Shown piece after piece: positions 22,666 through 36,575 of a DNA stretch of 64,000 bases (position 1 is its first letter; each line of letters opens with the position of its first letter). The notes under the pieces were generated by a model. The model was given only the letters and a program-made list of their open reading frames with translations, was not told where the DNA came from and searched no databases. Source of the stretch: Luidia sarsii (taxonomy: Eukaryota; Echinodermata; Asteroidea; Paxillosida; Luidiidae); assembly GCA_949987565.1 (NCBI GenBank), contig OX465118.1, positions 6,848,538-6,912,537 on the forward strand, written 5' to 3'. A program made the position numbers and the translations under genes.

Positions 22666-23499
22666 TGCGTCTTTTCATGAGCACAACAACGTACACACTG
22701 TACAGTTGCAAAGAACACCAAAGTGCACACTGTGTAAATTGCTCTTGCAAAGTTTTTTTGGAGTGAGCAGTGTGTCGTACTGTATACAGTAGTTGGAACA
22801 TCAGGGCAGCAGAGATTACGGAGTGGCGCTGGGCTAAGTATGAGTAACTCCATCCACCATGGCCTACCAATGCTGGCAGATATATTACTTGTACACGGAC
22901 GCAGTGTGCCTCTGGGTTCCGTCTACCCATATGGCAACCGATGCTGCAGGCGAGGCGTTTAAGGTTCTTGCATGAGATAATGGCATCCTCTTGCCACGCA
23001 CCATACGTGCAGTGAAGTATCCCTGACAGTGAGTGAGTACAAAACTACAATCATGGTACAATGTACAGTGCACATGTGTACACGTTCAGCACTGTACGTG
23101 TACAGTGTAGCTCTTCTTTTGCCCCCGGAGCTTCCTGAATCTCCAGGCGTGTCGTTTCTCTATTTCTCCTCAATGGTTAAAAAGACCACACAAAAAGGAG
23201 AGAAAGATTTCCCAACCGGGGTAGTGGCATGGAGCTAATGGTAGCTCCATGGTAGCCTTGGTAGGGGTACCCTCATCGCTTCTGAGAACAATGGGCAGGA
23301 ATCATGTGCAGCCCACTGCCCTTGGCGTGATGAAATTGAATATTGATTGCACGCCAAATACACTGTACATGTACATGTATGTGGTGGTTTAGACTTGAGT
23401 TTTTTTCCCCATGTGCAGGAGAGGTAATAGATCTGTAGTCAGTAATGGGCATGTGAAGCATGTTTTGTTCAAGTTCCAGATTTCTTTGTCCTGGCAGGC

Positions 23500-24160
23500 T
23501 GGCCTACGGTACATGTACATTCATTAAACATGCAACCCTTCTAGTTCTACTGAAGTACCGGTACTGTGTTTTTATACATGTATTCCACAACTGGTACATG
23601 TACATGTGCACTTGTAGTAGCCTACATGTACTGTACTGTACATTTTGTACCTTTACTTGTACACTGTAGGCCTACATGTACAGGGAGTGTACAGTATGGT
23701 CCATATACCGGTACTGTACATGTACAGTACGGTACCTATGCAGTGTACAGTTGTACATGTACATGTACTGTACATGTACATGTGACGTACATGTACATGT
23801 ACATGTATGGTACAGTACAGTTGTTGTACACAATGTACATGTACATGTACATGTACATGCAAGTCCTTTCTTAATTTCCGTATGCAGTACCGGTATGATG
23901 TCATGGATGTGGGTGAAGCATACATGTACATGCACAATGTGTACATGTGTACAGTACATGTACCGTACCGTACACAACTGTACATGTACAGTACATACGT
24001 ACATGTATGTACATGTACATGTACATGTACCGGTACATGTACATGTACATGTACATGTACGGTGTACCGGTATACATGTACATGTACATGTACATGTACA
24101 TGTATGTAGTATGTACAGGTGTATCGATGTACACACACATGTACATGTACATGTACATTG
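23500..24160. repeat. Dense TGTACA/ACCGGT palindrome cluster
   Basis: One of the longest clusters, about 650 bases, in which nearly every word is drawn from TACATG, GTACAG and ACCGGTAC. Mirror open frames of 118-253 residues on both strands are repeat products. Confidence 0.95.
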
Positions 24161-24604
24161 TACAAACAATTTTGTCCTTTTGTTTTCATACACCTGTACA
24201 TGGACAGACACAATGCTTTCAATATGCAAATAATCAGACAGTGTGCTCTGTTGTGGTCCTCGTCTGCGATAGTGCCCCCTCCCTCTTGTCTGTAGTCTCG
24301 TGACTCATCCATGGTTGCTTCTGTTGTTGTTGTGGTGTTTTTTACGAATAAACCTGTGTCTGCGTGGCAGCTGGACTTTTTTGGCTGAGTCCCAACATAC
24401 ATGTACATGTACAAAGTACACGTGATGTGGGTTTTGAATAAACCCCCACCCCCTCCATTTTTTCAATATCATTGAAAAAGTTGCTTATCTGCGATCGTAA
24501 AATCAACCTGCTTGTAGATATTGGGCGTTATCTTATCGGCTGGCGCAGAGTGTATAACTAATAAGTGAAGTGGTTTCTCATTAGTGGTCCGTTGGCTGCG
24601 AGTC

Positions 24605-24963
24605 AAAATGTGTGTCCCCATGTACATGTACATGTACATGTACTTTCAGTAATTAATCTACACATGTATGTATCTGGGTGGTGTTTTTTTTTGGTCACTT
24701 GTTTTCGTCTTCGTTATTTGGAGTATGGACAGCATCATTATTTAAACTTTTTTTTTTATAAAAGTCGCCCAACACAAGGCCTCTAAAGGCCACCCAAGGT
24801 GAGAGCTAAAAGAAAGGAATAAGAAGAAAAACCAAGAGCAAAATGTGTGTCCCCATGTACATGTACATGTACTTTCAGTAATTAATCTACACTTGTGTAC
24901 CTGGTTGGGATTTCGCTACTTGTTTTCATCTTCGTTATTTGGAGTACGGACGGCGTCATTATT
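24605..24963 (+). repeat. Local direct duplication, offset 235 bases
   Basis: The segment 24,605-24,742 is repeated at 24,840-24,963. Both begin AAAATGTGTGTCCCCATG, continue with ACTTTCAGTAATTAATCTAC and CTTCGTTATTTGGAGTA, and end GTCATTATT or ATCATTATT. The copies differ by substitutions and by the number of TACATG units. Confidence 0.9.
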
Positions 24964-25419
24964 GTAACATGTACATGTACTTTGGGAGGGAAGTGAATTT
25001 GTCTTCTTGGTTGAGTGATTGCCACACCATCCGCCCGCCATTGTGCGTGCAACAATCCTCGCTGAAAAGCGCCCAGTCTCTGCCCTCTTTTGTTCCCCCA
25101 TCTTTTTTTTATCTTTTTTTTTTTTTTAAGTTCACTTTACTTTTTCTTTTCTTGTTTCTTTGTGAAATGGTGAAGCGCCCCTGTTCCAGTCAGTGCACCA
25201 CCCCAGTTGTACATTTGTACTTCACCTGCTCACAATGGCCGTCTCTTGGCCTGAATGGGTCTCTAAGGCCACAATTGTTGGGTTTTTTTTTTTTACGTTT
25301 TAACCCTGTCTCCTTACACATTGGGAATGCTGAGCACTGGCCTCAAAAGTTTGGGATCCATGCAGACAAATGAGGTTAGCTATTAATTCACACTCATGGA
25401 AATCATTATACTGTACGGT

Positions 25420-26500
25420 ACCGCACATGTACAGTGTACATCATGTAGATTTTGTACCATACAGTACAATGTACATGTACATGTATGTGTACATGTACCA
25501 GATACAGTATACCGGTACATGTACATGTACCTGTACATGTACATGTAGTGTACACATGTGCATGTACCGGTACTTGTACATGTGGTACAGTACTTGTGCA
25601 CTAGTGCATGAGTATGTACATACATAGAGTGTGCGGAACATGTACCCCTACATGTACATTACACATACATGTACTGTACATGTACCGGACTGTACATGTA
25701 CATGTACCGGTACAGGTGTACAGGTACACGTGTACATGTACACAATGTACACATGTATACCTGTGGGTTAGTGACAGCCTGACAGGTTCAAATGGCCGGC
25801 CAGCCAGCCAAGTTGATTGTTGATGGTACATGTACATTTTGTACTAAAGGCTTGTGCTGTCATGTGGTCAGGGGATGGCAAGAACGCAAAATGAATATGT
25901 ACAGTGTGTTTGTACAGAGTACGGTACATCTTATAGGGCTTTAGATGAGGGTGTGCCCTACTTGGTGTATACATGTAAGCACTGTGTACTCAATCTATAG
26001 ATTGCCCACTGATCTGAACCCGCTGATCCTATCTTCTAGTGCAGACGTCTTAACCATTGAAATTTTGAACAAATAACGGTACATGTACATGTACATGTAC
26101 ATGGACTGTAATCTGCATACATGTACATGTACATGTACATTGTGTGCATGTACTGTACGTGTACTTTAATGCATACATGTACATACATGTACATGTATGT
26201 GTATGTACCGGTACTTTGTATACGTGTACATGTACACGTACACGTACATGTACACTGTACATGTACCGGTACTGTACATGTGTACATGTACAGTACGCTG
26301 TAATGTAATGCATAATATGTACAGTACACAATGTACATGTAGTACATTGTACATGTACTTTGTACATGTACATGTACATGTACATGTACACGTACACGTA
26401 TGCATGTACAGTATACATGTACATGTGTACATGTACATGTACATGTACGTACAGTGCACTGACTCAGTCCCATGTACATGTACATGTACATGTAGAGCAA
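25420..26500. repeat. TGTACA palindrome clusters
   Basis: Two dense clusters (about 25,420-25,760 and 26,075-26,500) of TACATGTAC and ACCGGTAC words, separated by about 300 bases of mixed sequence. Confidence 0.95.
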
Positions 26501-26640
26501 GGAAAAAGAAGGAGTCACAACTTGTGAACTTCAAAGGTTCCACGAACTGTGTTACATGTAACTTGGTGTGAAAACAGGAGGCTGATTTCAGCTCTTTCCA
26601 TACAGATTTTGCTACTCTCAAGCTGGTGAAATAGGAGACA

Positions 26641-27237
26641 GCCATGTCCGCACTGGACTTATTTTTTACGGAGCCCGTGGGTAACATTCCAATGGGTAAA
26701 TCCTCCAGGCGTCCGCACTTGGACTATTCGACTCGGGTAAACTAACTGAGACGATCGGTAAAACTAACCGACTGGCGCAAACAAACGCATGACGGCACTT
26801 TCGTGGTGACCTTTCACCGGATGTCTGTACACAATCTACCGGCCGTGTGTTAACTGTTTACATTGTACAGTACATGTGCATGTACTGTACTGTAGTCACG
26901 TTGCTACCCCACGCCCGCACGAGTCTTTAGTACAGGGACGTACACGTGACGTGGTATCGAGGCAATGCGGGGCGCCGGCGCCGGACCGGATGTGGGATTT
27001 TACCAAGTCGTTTACCGATATGTCGTGTCCGGATTGGACTTTTTGGCTCGGTTAAACTGACCTGGTTAATTTAACCGGGCAGAAGTTGGTCGGTTAAACT
27101 ACCCATTTGAGTCGGGTAAGTTACATGTACATGTACCTGGGAGGAAAACTTCCTGGGCTGTCCGCACTGGACTTAAAATGGTCAATTTACCCATTTGCTC
27201 GGTTAGTTTACCCATTTTAAGTCCAGTGTGGCGCGGC
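26641..27237. mobile_element. MITE of the CACTGGACTTA family, copy 1 (nested)
   Basis: The left end is GCCATGTCCGCACTGGACTTA. The right end, reversed, is GCCGCGCCACACTGGACTTA. Inside are many GGTTAAACTAACCG-like pieces. A small foldback unit (about 27,157-27,237) has both arms CACTGGACTTAAAATGG around a short loop, so a shorter element may be nested at the right end. It belongs to the same family as 40,479-41,006. No coding capacity. Confidence 0.7.
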
Positions 27238-27304
27238 TTTACTGTCCACAGTCCAGTATTCGAGCAAGAAGTTTGATAAACGCAGTACCCATTCCATACG
27301 ATAC

Positions 27305-27890
27305 ATGGGTGCACGTGTACAATGTACCAGTAGGTCCTTTCAGTCTACACGATGTACATGTACATGTACAGTGTACAAGTACCGGTACTGTACCAGTAGT
27401 TTAAATGTTCACCAACAAAGAGCATGTTCACATACTGTATACCGGTACAACACATGTACAGTACCTACAGTGTAACTGCCATGTCCATTGTACTGTCAAT
27501 TGAAAGTCGTCCAAGGACATACCGTACTGTACACATGTACATGTACATGTACATATGTACATGTTCTGCCTTTTTTGGGGGGACGTACACCTGTACTAGG
27601 CCTACAATTTACAGCTGTACATATTACACAATGGCCACCCTTACATGTATGTAGTGTACATATATATGTACGAAATGAAAATTTGTAGAAAACACAGCCA
27701 GATGGGATCATGAGATGCAATTGGGCTTTTTAATGGCATCAGATCTTCTTAGATACTCCGTTTTTAAATTTGAAATACTGTACATGTACACACACTGTAC
27801 ATGTACATGTACATGTACATGTACCGGTACATGTAGGCCTACGGGTACATGTACCATACGCGTACGTGTACAGCATGTACATGTATGCCC
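27305..27890. repeat. TGTACA palindrome clusters
   Basis: Clusters at about 27,350-27,400, 27,530-27,570 and 27,780-27,890 with TACATGTAC, ACCGGTAC and TAGGCCTAC words. Confidence 0.9.
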
Positions 27891-28199
27891 TACACGTATA
27901 GAGCTTTTCTAATTATTTTTTGTCTGCATTTGCATAAGACAATAAATAATGAGGAACATGTAATGTTATTTCTTTGAGTGCATACATGTACATGTACATG
28001 TACAAAGAAGTTGTGAAACTTGAATTGAATTGGACTCATTGGATTGAGACTGGATGGTCATCCTCAATTTAAATTTCCATCTAAAGAATAGCCTCCCTAA
28101 AATCAATTAAAAAGATAAGATTCTTGTACATGCCAATACAATTTATTGGCAAAGTGTGGGTTATAACCTACACAGGCTGCACATTAGCATTGACATATG

Positions 28200-28350
28200 T
28201 CGGCGAACAAATAATCACGCTCTTTCTGATATTTAACGTAAGAATCGCGATTTGGAACGTGATTCAAATCGCGATTCTCGGTGAGATTTAAGCGTTCACT
28301 CACAATTAAACAAAAATTTGATATTTGAATCACGATTCAAAAAATCATTG
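28200..28350. mobile_element. Fragment related to the GAATCACGATTC element
   Basis: It contains AAATAATCACG, AATCGCGATT, GTGAGATTT and GAATCACGATTCAA. These words also occur in the larger element at 43,897-44,256, suggesting the same family in degraded form. Confidence 0.45.
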
Positions 28351-28689
28351 CAGTGCTGGCCTGGGGTAGAGAGGCTGGGGAAAGGATTAAACAGCTGAAC
28401 CAAGCGTGGGCGATGGAGTGGAGGGGGCGGTGCGGAGGAAGTCTCAGACAAGGAAGCTGTTATTGTCCTGATGGGGATTTTATGTACACAAACATGTTTG
28501 AGCATGGTTGGACTGACTTCAGTTATTGTACAATCGCCCTTCCCTCCATACAAAAAGAGGGGGAAAAGAGTACATGTAGCTGCACCTGGTTCAAGGAACA
28601 CTTGTTTGGGAGAGAGACTGAATGGGTTGTCATGGCTGGTATTAAAGTCAAACTGTCTGACACAAGTTTGTCGTTCTTACTGGTTCTGG

Positions 28690-29145
28690 TACAGGTACAA
28701 ATTGTATGTACATGTACATGTACATGAACTGTAGTACAGTGTATGTACATGTACATGTACATGTACATATGTAGATGGATCACACGGCCAACCCAGTGTC
28801 TGTCGCCTGCTTGGGGACAGTTACACCTCTTTGGCTACAATTACACTAGCCGCATGCTTGCAGTATTGACGATGTCACCGCATACCGTATATCACGCACA
28901 CTGTGCGGGTACTTGCATGGTGCCAACTGTACTCTGAGGCCCTTGATTTTGTGACCCACTTTTGTGGACATGGCAGTGTCAAGTTATGTATGTACATGAC
29001 ATGTACATGTACATTTACTGTATATGTACATGTACGTATGTTCCATACAAGTACAGGTATATATATATAAAAAAAAAAAAAAATAGAAATAGAAAATTGA
29101 TTTGTGAAAATCATGTACATATACAGTATATGTACAGTATGTTCT
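28690..29145. repeat. TGTACA clusters and an AT/A simple repeat
   Basis: TACATG clusters lie at about 28,706-28,770 and 28,985-29,035. A TATATATATA run with an adjoining A stretch follows at about 29,056-29,082. Confidence 0.85.
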
Positions 29146-29149
29146 GTCT

Positions 29150-31110
29150 GAAACACTTTGACCCCAGAAAAGCTTTATAAATCTCAATGAGTATCCACGT
29201 TTCGACTCAAGCCAGAAGATTTGAAATCAAATTCCTAATGGATAAATACTCTTTTATACACCTTTATGGATTACATGTATACACCTTTAATAGGGAAACT
29301 TTTATTTTGCAAGAAGCCAATTTGTCGTCTTGCACAAACAAACAACCAGGGACTAGGCTTGTTATGTCCCAGCCTGTTTACTTTCGGAAGATGATTCCCC
29401 CCCCTTCTTTCTGGCCAAGCCTGTGCCCCGTCTGAAAATGTGCTTCAGCAAATGGCATTATGAAATCGGAGATGCATTTTGTGTCCTTTTCTTTTGGTGG
29501 CCCGGGCAATTTGCACCCGAATCGTTTCTCTGAATGCCGTCTATTTGGATTTCACATTTGGGACCGGAAAGGCTTATCGGCGCACCCGTTTTTTCCCCTT
29601 TTACCTCCATCATGGAATCGTTCTTGCCGAGTTGATTTGCGGAACTGCCCTCGACCTTAAACTTCTCCGTATACATGTAATCCCCTTTGCAAACAAAATG
29701 ACAAAATCAGGGTTGGGAACAAAGATGTTGCCTGGGTGCATGAAATCAACACGAAGCCTTTGCGTGTAAATAGAGAGGGAAGGAAGGTTTATGTTGCCTG
29801 TAAGTCAACACCTGTCAGCATTACGGACTTACATGTACCTTAGTCCGGCTTCCCTGTCCCTCGTTCAAAAAAGACACGAAAAAGCAATGAGAGTAAAGAC
29901 TAATCATCACTGGTGCCCCGCTGCCCCCATTTCTTAGACTGTTGATCAGGATTTGGGTTTCCGTTTGTTTCTGACCAGACACTGTAAAGTGAGCAATGGA
30001 GGTGTTTATCATTTGGCAAAACGGAAACTCCCTGAGCAGATACAGTATATATAATATAAACAAAGACCCATAACAAAAGTATGCACAGCACTGTATACAT
30101 GTATGTACATGTACAAATAAAAACTGCACAAGTCATGTACATTATGATGCATGGTTCATTGTACAAGTAACCATAAAATGGGAAATTGTTTTCACCAAAC
30201 ATGCCAAATTTCCCACTTTACAGTGTACACATACATGTCTACCCTTCCCATTTCTTAAAAAAATCATCCATCACTTTAAAAAGTGCTCAAATTGTGACAA
30301 ATTTTCACAATTCGGACACAAATTTTACTGCGTTCAAATGGTAAATTCAGTCACAAATATTTCCATTTCTGCTCATACTGTATCCTTCACAATCTATAAA
30401 TCGCACTCTGACAGCACTGTCTCCATGTACTGTACCTGTACAGTACATATACCGGTATTTTCAAAATGCCAAGGTGTTTCAAAGAATGGGTTCATTTTTT
30501 TGTTCTTTTTTAAATTCACTTTCCGGTCAAGGGAAAAGGCAGAATGGTACACGTACATTTATACAAGGCTTGCTTTAAACCTTTGCTTTATTGTACCAGA
30601 GTTCAAGGCATTTAATAGGGTACATATTCCCTCCCCCTGCATGTAGGCCCTTGTCTTCTTAAGTTTGTCTCCAGTCGACCCCAGACGCCATGGTGATTTG
30701 GCTCCAGTTTCTTGGCTAAAGAAAAAAAGAAGAGAAAAAAGATTGGTGACCCATCCCAGCGGGTGTACATTGTGTGGCGTCCAGGGCACCAGTTTTTTTT
30801 CCCCCTTTCTTTTAAAAATGTCTTAATTTTTTTTCTCTTCTTATTCCCCAACCCCCCTACATAAGTAATTATTGTTTGAAGTGTCTGAAGACTGAAGGTA
30901 ATTTCGTAAAAGTGTGGGTCAGAAGGGGTGTTGTTATTTTCCCTTTGCGGCGCCTTGCTGTGCCAAAGGCGCCAAAACCTAATCAAGGAGTTTGATTCCT
31001 GTGTGTGTGCACTGCAAACCTCCCCTTGTGATGGAAGAGTGGATGGTATCGGGTTTCTTGATTTGTCCTTTGCCAAACCAATGGGATATTGCATTGGTAC
31101 ACATCCACTT
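29150..31110. other. Intronic sequence without recognised gene
   Basis: Mostly unique, AT-leaning sequence. The stretch 30,240-30,360 has loosely repeated words such as TCACAA and AATTTTCACAATT, reminiscent of the array near 62.5 kb. Overlapping frames at 30,559-31,133 show no recognisable domain. Confidence 0.4.
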
Positions 31111-31114
31111 GCAT

Positions 31115-31500
31115 TGGCACACTTTTTGTACATGTACAGTACCTACATACGTGTATGTACTGTACATGTACTGTACACTTGAACATTGTACATGTACCAG
31201 TACATGTACATTGTAGGCCTACATGCATGTACATGTACATGTACAATGTACATAAAAATGTACACATTATTGCTGTACTGTGAACATGTACACAGTACAT
31301 GGACATGTACATGTACATGTACATGTACATGTACATGTACCAGTATGTAACATGTCAACTGACCTGGCTGACCAAGTTTGAAAGAACAAAATAGGCCTAT
31401 ATACATGTACATGTACATGTATACAACGGTACACTGTACGTGTTGTCAACTGTACACACCGGGTACGTGTACATTTGTACATGTATACAGTACCACTTCT
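31115..31500. repeat. TGTACA palindrome cluster
   Basis: Dense TACATGTAC words, with a long run at about 31,300-31,340. Directly beyond it, near 31,487-31,545, ACAGTACCACTTCTTGT is duplicated in tandem. Confidence 0.92.
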
Positions 31501-31556
31501 TGTTTTATTACCACAGTACCACTTCTTGTCTTATTCTCCAGTACAGTGTACCGTAC

Positions 31557-31935
31557 ACGTGTACCGGTTCCGCTCCGGTTCAGCCTTGGCTGTTTTCGAC
31601 CCGGTTCACAGAGATGCAACGTTCACACTGTTCATGACACAAACCGGCCGTGGCGTGAACCGGGTCACTTTCAATCCGGATACAGCCGTGCGTATTCACA
31701 CTACGAACTCTCAACACGGATCATGTGCGGCGCCTGCGCGCTGTGGTGATTTTCTCGCTCCCACAATGCCTTGCGACGCGCCAAGCGGCCGGATGTACCA
31801 GTCAAAAATAAATAGACTCCACACGCTTTCGCGAAAATATTTTCGTGAAGCATGCGCGATTTAGAAATGTTGGTAGGCCCCCCTAATTTGCGCGTTTCAC
31901 GAAAAGCTTTCGCGAAGCATTCGCGAAGAAGGCAA
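31557..31935. mobile_element. GC-rich inverted-repeat element (MITE-like)
   Basis: The block is free of TACATG repeat and flanked by TACATG sequence. It contains GAACCGGGTCA/GACCCGGTTC inverted pairs in its left half and several TTTCGCGAA-type palindromes at 31,825-31,930. No coding capacity was found. Ends and class were not determined. Confidence 0.4.
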
Positions 31936-31984
31936 GAAGCAACTCCCCTAAATGAAATAACGACGAAACATTGTATAGCACCAC

Positions 31985-33830
31985 CTATGTACATGTAATT
32001 GCTGCAGTGCCCTCAAATTTGGATGATTTTCACAGCAATGAATTTCCGTGCCCGCACAGTGCCGCCATGCCCTTTTGCCTTTCGGCCGACGGGATAGTTG
32101 GGCAGATGGGACTACTGTACACATGTACATGTACATGTACCGGGTATAATGTACTGTACACGTACATGTACATGTACAGTGTGTATACATGTACACCCTG
32201 TACATGTACATGTACTGTACAGTATCTAACAAAGCGTTCTAGACCCAATGAACAATACCAGATGGGAAGAACCTCAGCCTGACCGTAGAAAAAGCTCTCT
32301 TTACCACCCCCCCCTAAAATCAGCTACACTACAGTGTGCAATGTGCATGTACATGTACATGTACATGTACATGTACATTGTACATGTACCAGTACATGTA
32401 CATTGTGTACTGTGCTAATATTTTTTTTTTGGTTCCATCAAGAGATACAAATCATACAAATAGTGCAGTGTACAGTAATTAGTTACGATAATACATGTAG
32501 ATACATGTACACCCCCATTACACACATTGTATCTTCATAATGAAGGTCATGCCTATATGTATCCTTTTACATACATGTACAGTGTACATACATGTACATG
32601 TACATGTACATGTATACATACATGTATGTACATGTACTTGTACACGTACACTCATTGTACATGGTCCATAATATGCATGTACATGTACTAACATGTACAT
32701 GTACATTACATGTGCTCCACAAACCACAACCTCATGTACATGTACACGTACAAAATGTACAGTATGTACTGTACTGTACATGTATGTACAATGTGTACTG
32801 TACATGTATGTGTGTACATGTTATGTACATGTACATGTATGTACATGTACATGTTCGTAGCTTCCTGTCTTGTGAGGCTGTGTAGCGCCCTCACTCATCC
32901 ATTAGGGGATAGTCTTTAAGGGGCTGTCTGAGAGCTACGGTACACTGTACATGTACATGTACATGTCCCCTTTACATGTACATGTACCGGTACCGTGTTG
33001 TTCAGGCCAACTCCCACCAGTGGCAGGCCCAGGGACTGTACCGGTATTGACGGATTTATTGCATACATGTACAGTACATTGTACATGTACATGTTGTACA
33101 TGTACCGCTATACGTGTACATGTACTTGTACCGGGTACATGTACAATGTACGTACATGACTACATGTACATGTATACATCAGTACATGAACAAAAACACT
33201 GAACCAGTAATCAGGGACACTAATCAGTTCTACTTTTATTGTCTATCACAGTATTGGGCTTCGACAATCTTCTATACATGTACTTTACATCACACTGCTG
33301 CCTTCCATGTACAGTACCGGTACTGTAATGAATGCTCTTGTTAATAACATTGGCAGTTTGCGTCATATTATTGCGCCCCCAGCAGGGGGTATTATTTTAC
33401 TGATGCAGCCTTTTAAGCCACTTCCCTTCCCACTTTGGACCTGTCCAAATATTTCCCCGCTTAAGTTGAAGTTTCATTAGAGGGAGCAGTTCTGCCCTGT
33501 TCATGTACATGTACATGTACAATGTACCGTACATGTATTGTACATGTACATATACCGTTACATACCGGTACAGTGTACAGTGTACATACCGGTACATATA
33601 CACTGCACAGTCTTTATGTACCGGTATTGTGTACAGTGTACAAAATGTACAATGTACAGCACATAATTGTGTACAGTACAGGACATTTACAATGTACAGT
33701 GTACGTGCAAGTTTGAGTTATGTACATGTACATGTGTACACATGTACATTGTACATGTACCGGTACATGTATGTACATGTATGTACACATGTACCGTATA
33801 CATGTCATGTACAGTACATGTGTACAATCA
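31985..33830. repeat. TGTACA palindrome clusters, near-continuous
   Basis: Clusters at 32,115-32,225, 32,340-32,410, 32,570-32,850, 32,940-33,175 and 33,500-33,830 make this one of the densest stretches of the TACATG domain. Confidence 0.95.
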
Positions 33831-33969
33831 TGTATTGCTCGGCTGGTGCTTTGTTTTTCGATTGGATAAAAGCGCTGTCCACAGACAGGAACATCTGATG
33901 ATAGGAAATGGTGGTTTTAAATGGGGGTAACCTGTCTCCTCCCCACCCCCACTCCCCCAATAAACTGGA

Positions 33970-34022
33970 GACATTCCCAAAGATGTCTGACAGAGTTCCC
34001 AAAGATGTCTGACAGTCTGACA
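33970..34022 (+). repeat. Short tandem duplication
   Basis: TTCCCAAAGATGTCTGACAG is present twice in immediate succession. Confidence 0.9.
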
Positions 34023-34479
34023 TCCTCCAAGTTATAATGTCCCGTAGTGGTTTAAGAGCTCTGCCCCCCCCCCCATCTCTGGTTAGTGTTCAGTGTTTGG
34101 GGAGAGCCCTTGCCAAAATATTGTGGCTGCGCTTCTGATGGACCTGCTGTAGCCCCGTTTGCCAGAGGGTTCACTCAGGCATTGGGTGACATCACTTTAA
34201 TGGACCATTTGCCCGAGTACGGCAGCTTCTTTTTCATGAGCAAAAAAGGTCCTGCTGATGTCTACTTTAGAATAAAAATAAGAATGCCTGAGTGCCTGTA
34301 CCACCTCTCATGAAGCTGAATGAAACTGGAGGGAAATCACCGGTAGTGGGAATATTGATGAGAGATTTTGCCATATTCAGTGAAATTGTGTGCACTTTTT
34401 TGAAAAATGGCAAATAAAGATTTGACTGGACATGAACTTGAACTCTGAGACCTCTGGTTTTGTGTACAAGCGCTCTTAC

Positions 34480-35025
34480 ATATACATGTACATGTACATA
34501 CATGTATATGTACATGTATACATGTACATGTACATGTACACCAATACATGTACATGTACATGTACATTGTACATGTACCAGTATACTGTATCCAGCCCTG
34601 AGAGTGAGAAGGTGGCCTTCGCAAATTGTCAGCTACAGTACAGTTACATGTACATGTGTACTTGTACAGTGTGCTGTATGTACATGTTAATGTACAGTAC
34701 CTCCATGATTGCACATGTTCATGTACAGTACCTCCATCATTGTTTATGTACATGTACATGTACATGTACATATACATGTACATTGTACATACATGTACAT
34801 GTACATACATTGTGTACATGTACATGTATGTATACCGGTATGCACATTTAATTACACATGTACCCAATACAGTGTAGTCGTTGCACTGGTGTGAACATTT
34901 GCAAATCTTTAAAACTACCAAAAAAATATTGTAATGTACAGTATACATACCGGTACATGTACATGTACATGTACGTGTACAGGTACCCGGTACAGTATGT
35001 CATACATGTACATGTACACTGTACC
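34480..35025. repeat. TGTACA palindrome clusters
   Basis: Dense TACATGTAC words at 34,480-34,580, 34,645-34,840 and 34,935-35,020. Near 34,689-34,742 the phrase TGTACAGTACCTCCAT occurs twice. Confidence 0.93.
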
Positions 35026-35894
35026 TTGGGATGTGTTTTGTAATTTGTTTGTTTTTTGGAAAAGCAAAGAAAACTTGAGAGGACTTTGAGTTGAATGAAG
35101 GTCTCTTGTGTATCCCCTGAGCGATCCAGCTCTCTGATAGGGAACCCTCCCAAACAGTTCCGTCCATGTCCTGTACAAGTATACACACATACTGTACATG
35201 CTCGTGGAACTTCTGGCAGACTGCCCAGACTTTGTGATTAGCCTTTGTTTGAAAGAAACTGGTGGCCATTTCTAGCGATGTCCCCTGGTCATATGACAGG
35301 GTCCAGTTACAAATGGTTCTCTGAAAAACACCTGCCACATAATTTTGTCGAGGAATAGGCTAGCTAAGGCAAAGCTATCACGTTTGTCTTCCTAGTACAC
35401 ATTTTTAAGAAAAGATAATTCACCTGAATGTGTTTATTTTTGCTACTACTGTATCTTCCTCATTTTCTAACAATCCTATGCGCTGCAGATGAGAAAGCAT
35501 TGCCTCTCGAACTGCACTTCTGTTTCTCGACAAACAGGTTGTTTTTTCTCGCTACGTTAGTGCTGTCAATTGGCTGTCATTTTTGTTGTCGTAAGGTCTG
35601 TTTTTTAGGCCTACATTTGTGTACATACATGTACATGTATATCCCTTCTCATATACACATACTGTACATGTACATGGGCTTCTGAGAATGAACACAAAAA
35701 TAAAGTTGTCAACGGCCATGATTGAAATACGAGCGGCCCATGCACTAACACTCCACTGTAATGGAGCAAACTCAGTAACTGTCCTGCAGCGCAAAGCACG
35801 CACTCATATATATGGGAAGTAGCCGGGACGCTCAACCGAACCCCTGCTGTGAGTCTTAAGCAGCGAAGTTAGCAGCTCGTGTCAACATACATGT

Positions 35895-36115
35895 ACATGT
35901 ACTCAAAGAAGAAGAAGATAAAGGAGACAAACAAGAAGATGAAAATGAAGAAAGACAAAGATATTAAAGACAAAGAGAAAGAAGCTGAATACGACTAAGA
36001 AACAAGACAGACGATAAAGACGACGTAAAAACAAAGACTGCGAAGAAGATGAAGAAGATGAAGACAACGATGATGAAGAAGAAGAAGGAGGAGGAGGAGG
36101 AGGAGGAGAAAGAAA
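35895..36115 (+). repeat. Purine-rich GAAGAA/AAAGA tract
   Basis: About 220 bases made mostly of A and G with GAAGAAG and AAAGACAAAG words, ending in GGAGGAGGAGG. No unit is strictly periodic. Confidence 0.85.
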
Positions 36116-36469
36116 AATAGACAGGATGAAGATCCATTTTTCTTAACAAATGGATGTCCCATCTGATCCTGGCCTAATTGACAGCCAAATTGATTTTCTC
36201 CGATGCAGGGTCCTTGGAGAGTTTGGATGCAATTTGCCATCCAAATCCTCAGAAGAAAATGGGAAAATAACTCAGAGTGCTCTCCTGAGTACCAAATGTT
36301 TTTTGCCTTGAAGGGGAGGCTGGCAGTAGTAAACAAAATTGGTAGCCCCTTAGAATACATGTACACGTGTGCATTATACAGTATTATAAATGGTCTGACC
36401 ACCATTAATTGTCCTTACAGAACTACTGTAAGATAAGTAATCCAAACCTTACCACCAGTGGTTGAGAGA

Positions 36470-36575
36470 AATCCTTGTACGGTACATGTACACAGTGTAC
36501 ATGTACGTTTACATGTACATACGTACATGTGTACAAGTACATGTATGTGTACATGTACAGTGTAATGTACATGTA
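36470..36575. repeat. Small TGTACA cluster
   Basis: TACATGTAC, TGTACA and TACGTACATG words over about 100 bases. Confidence 0.85.

Noticed and set aside
23653..24414. Long open frames on both strands reading alternating M-Y, C-T or V-H (also at 25.4-26.7, 34.3-34.9, 39.3-40.1 kb and many others)
   Set aside because: They are translations of (TACATG)n, which has no stop codon in several frames on either strand. Mirror frames exist on both strands and no domain is present.
28353..28727. 124-residue plus-strand frame with MEWRGRCGGSLRQGSC
   Set aside because: No recognisable domain or splice context, and it ends in TACATG repeat.
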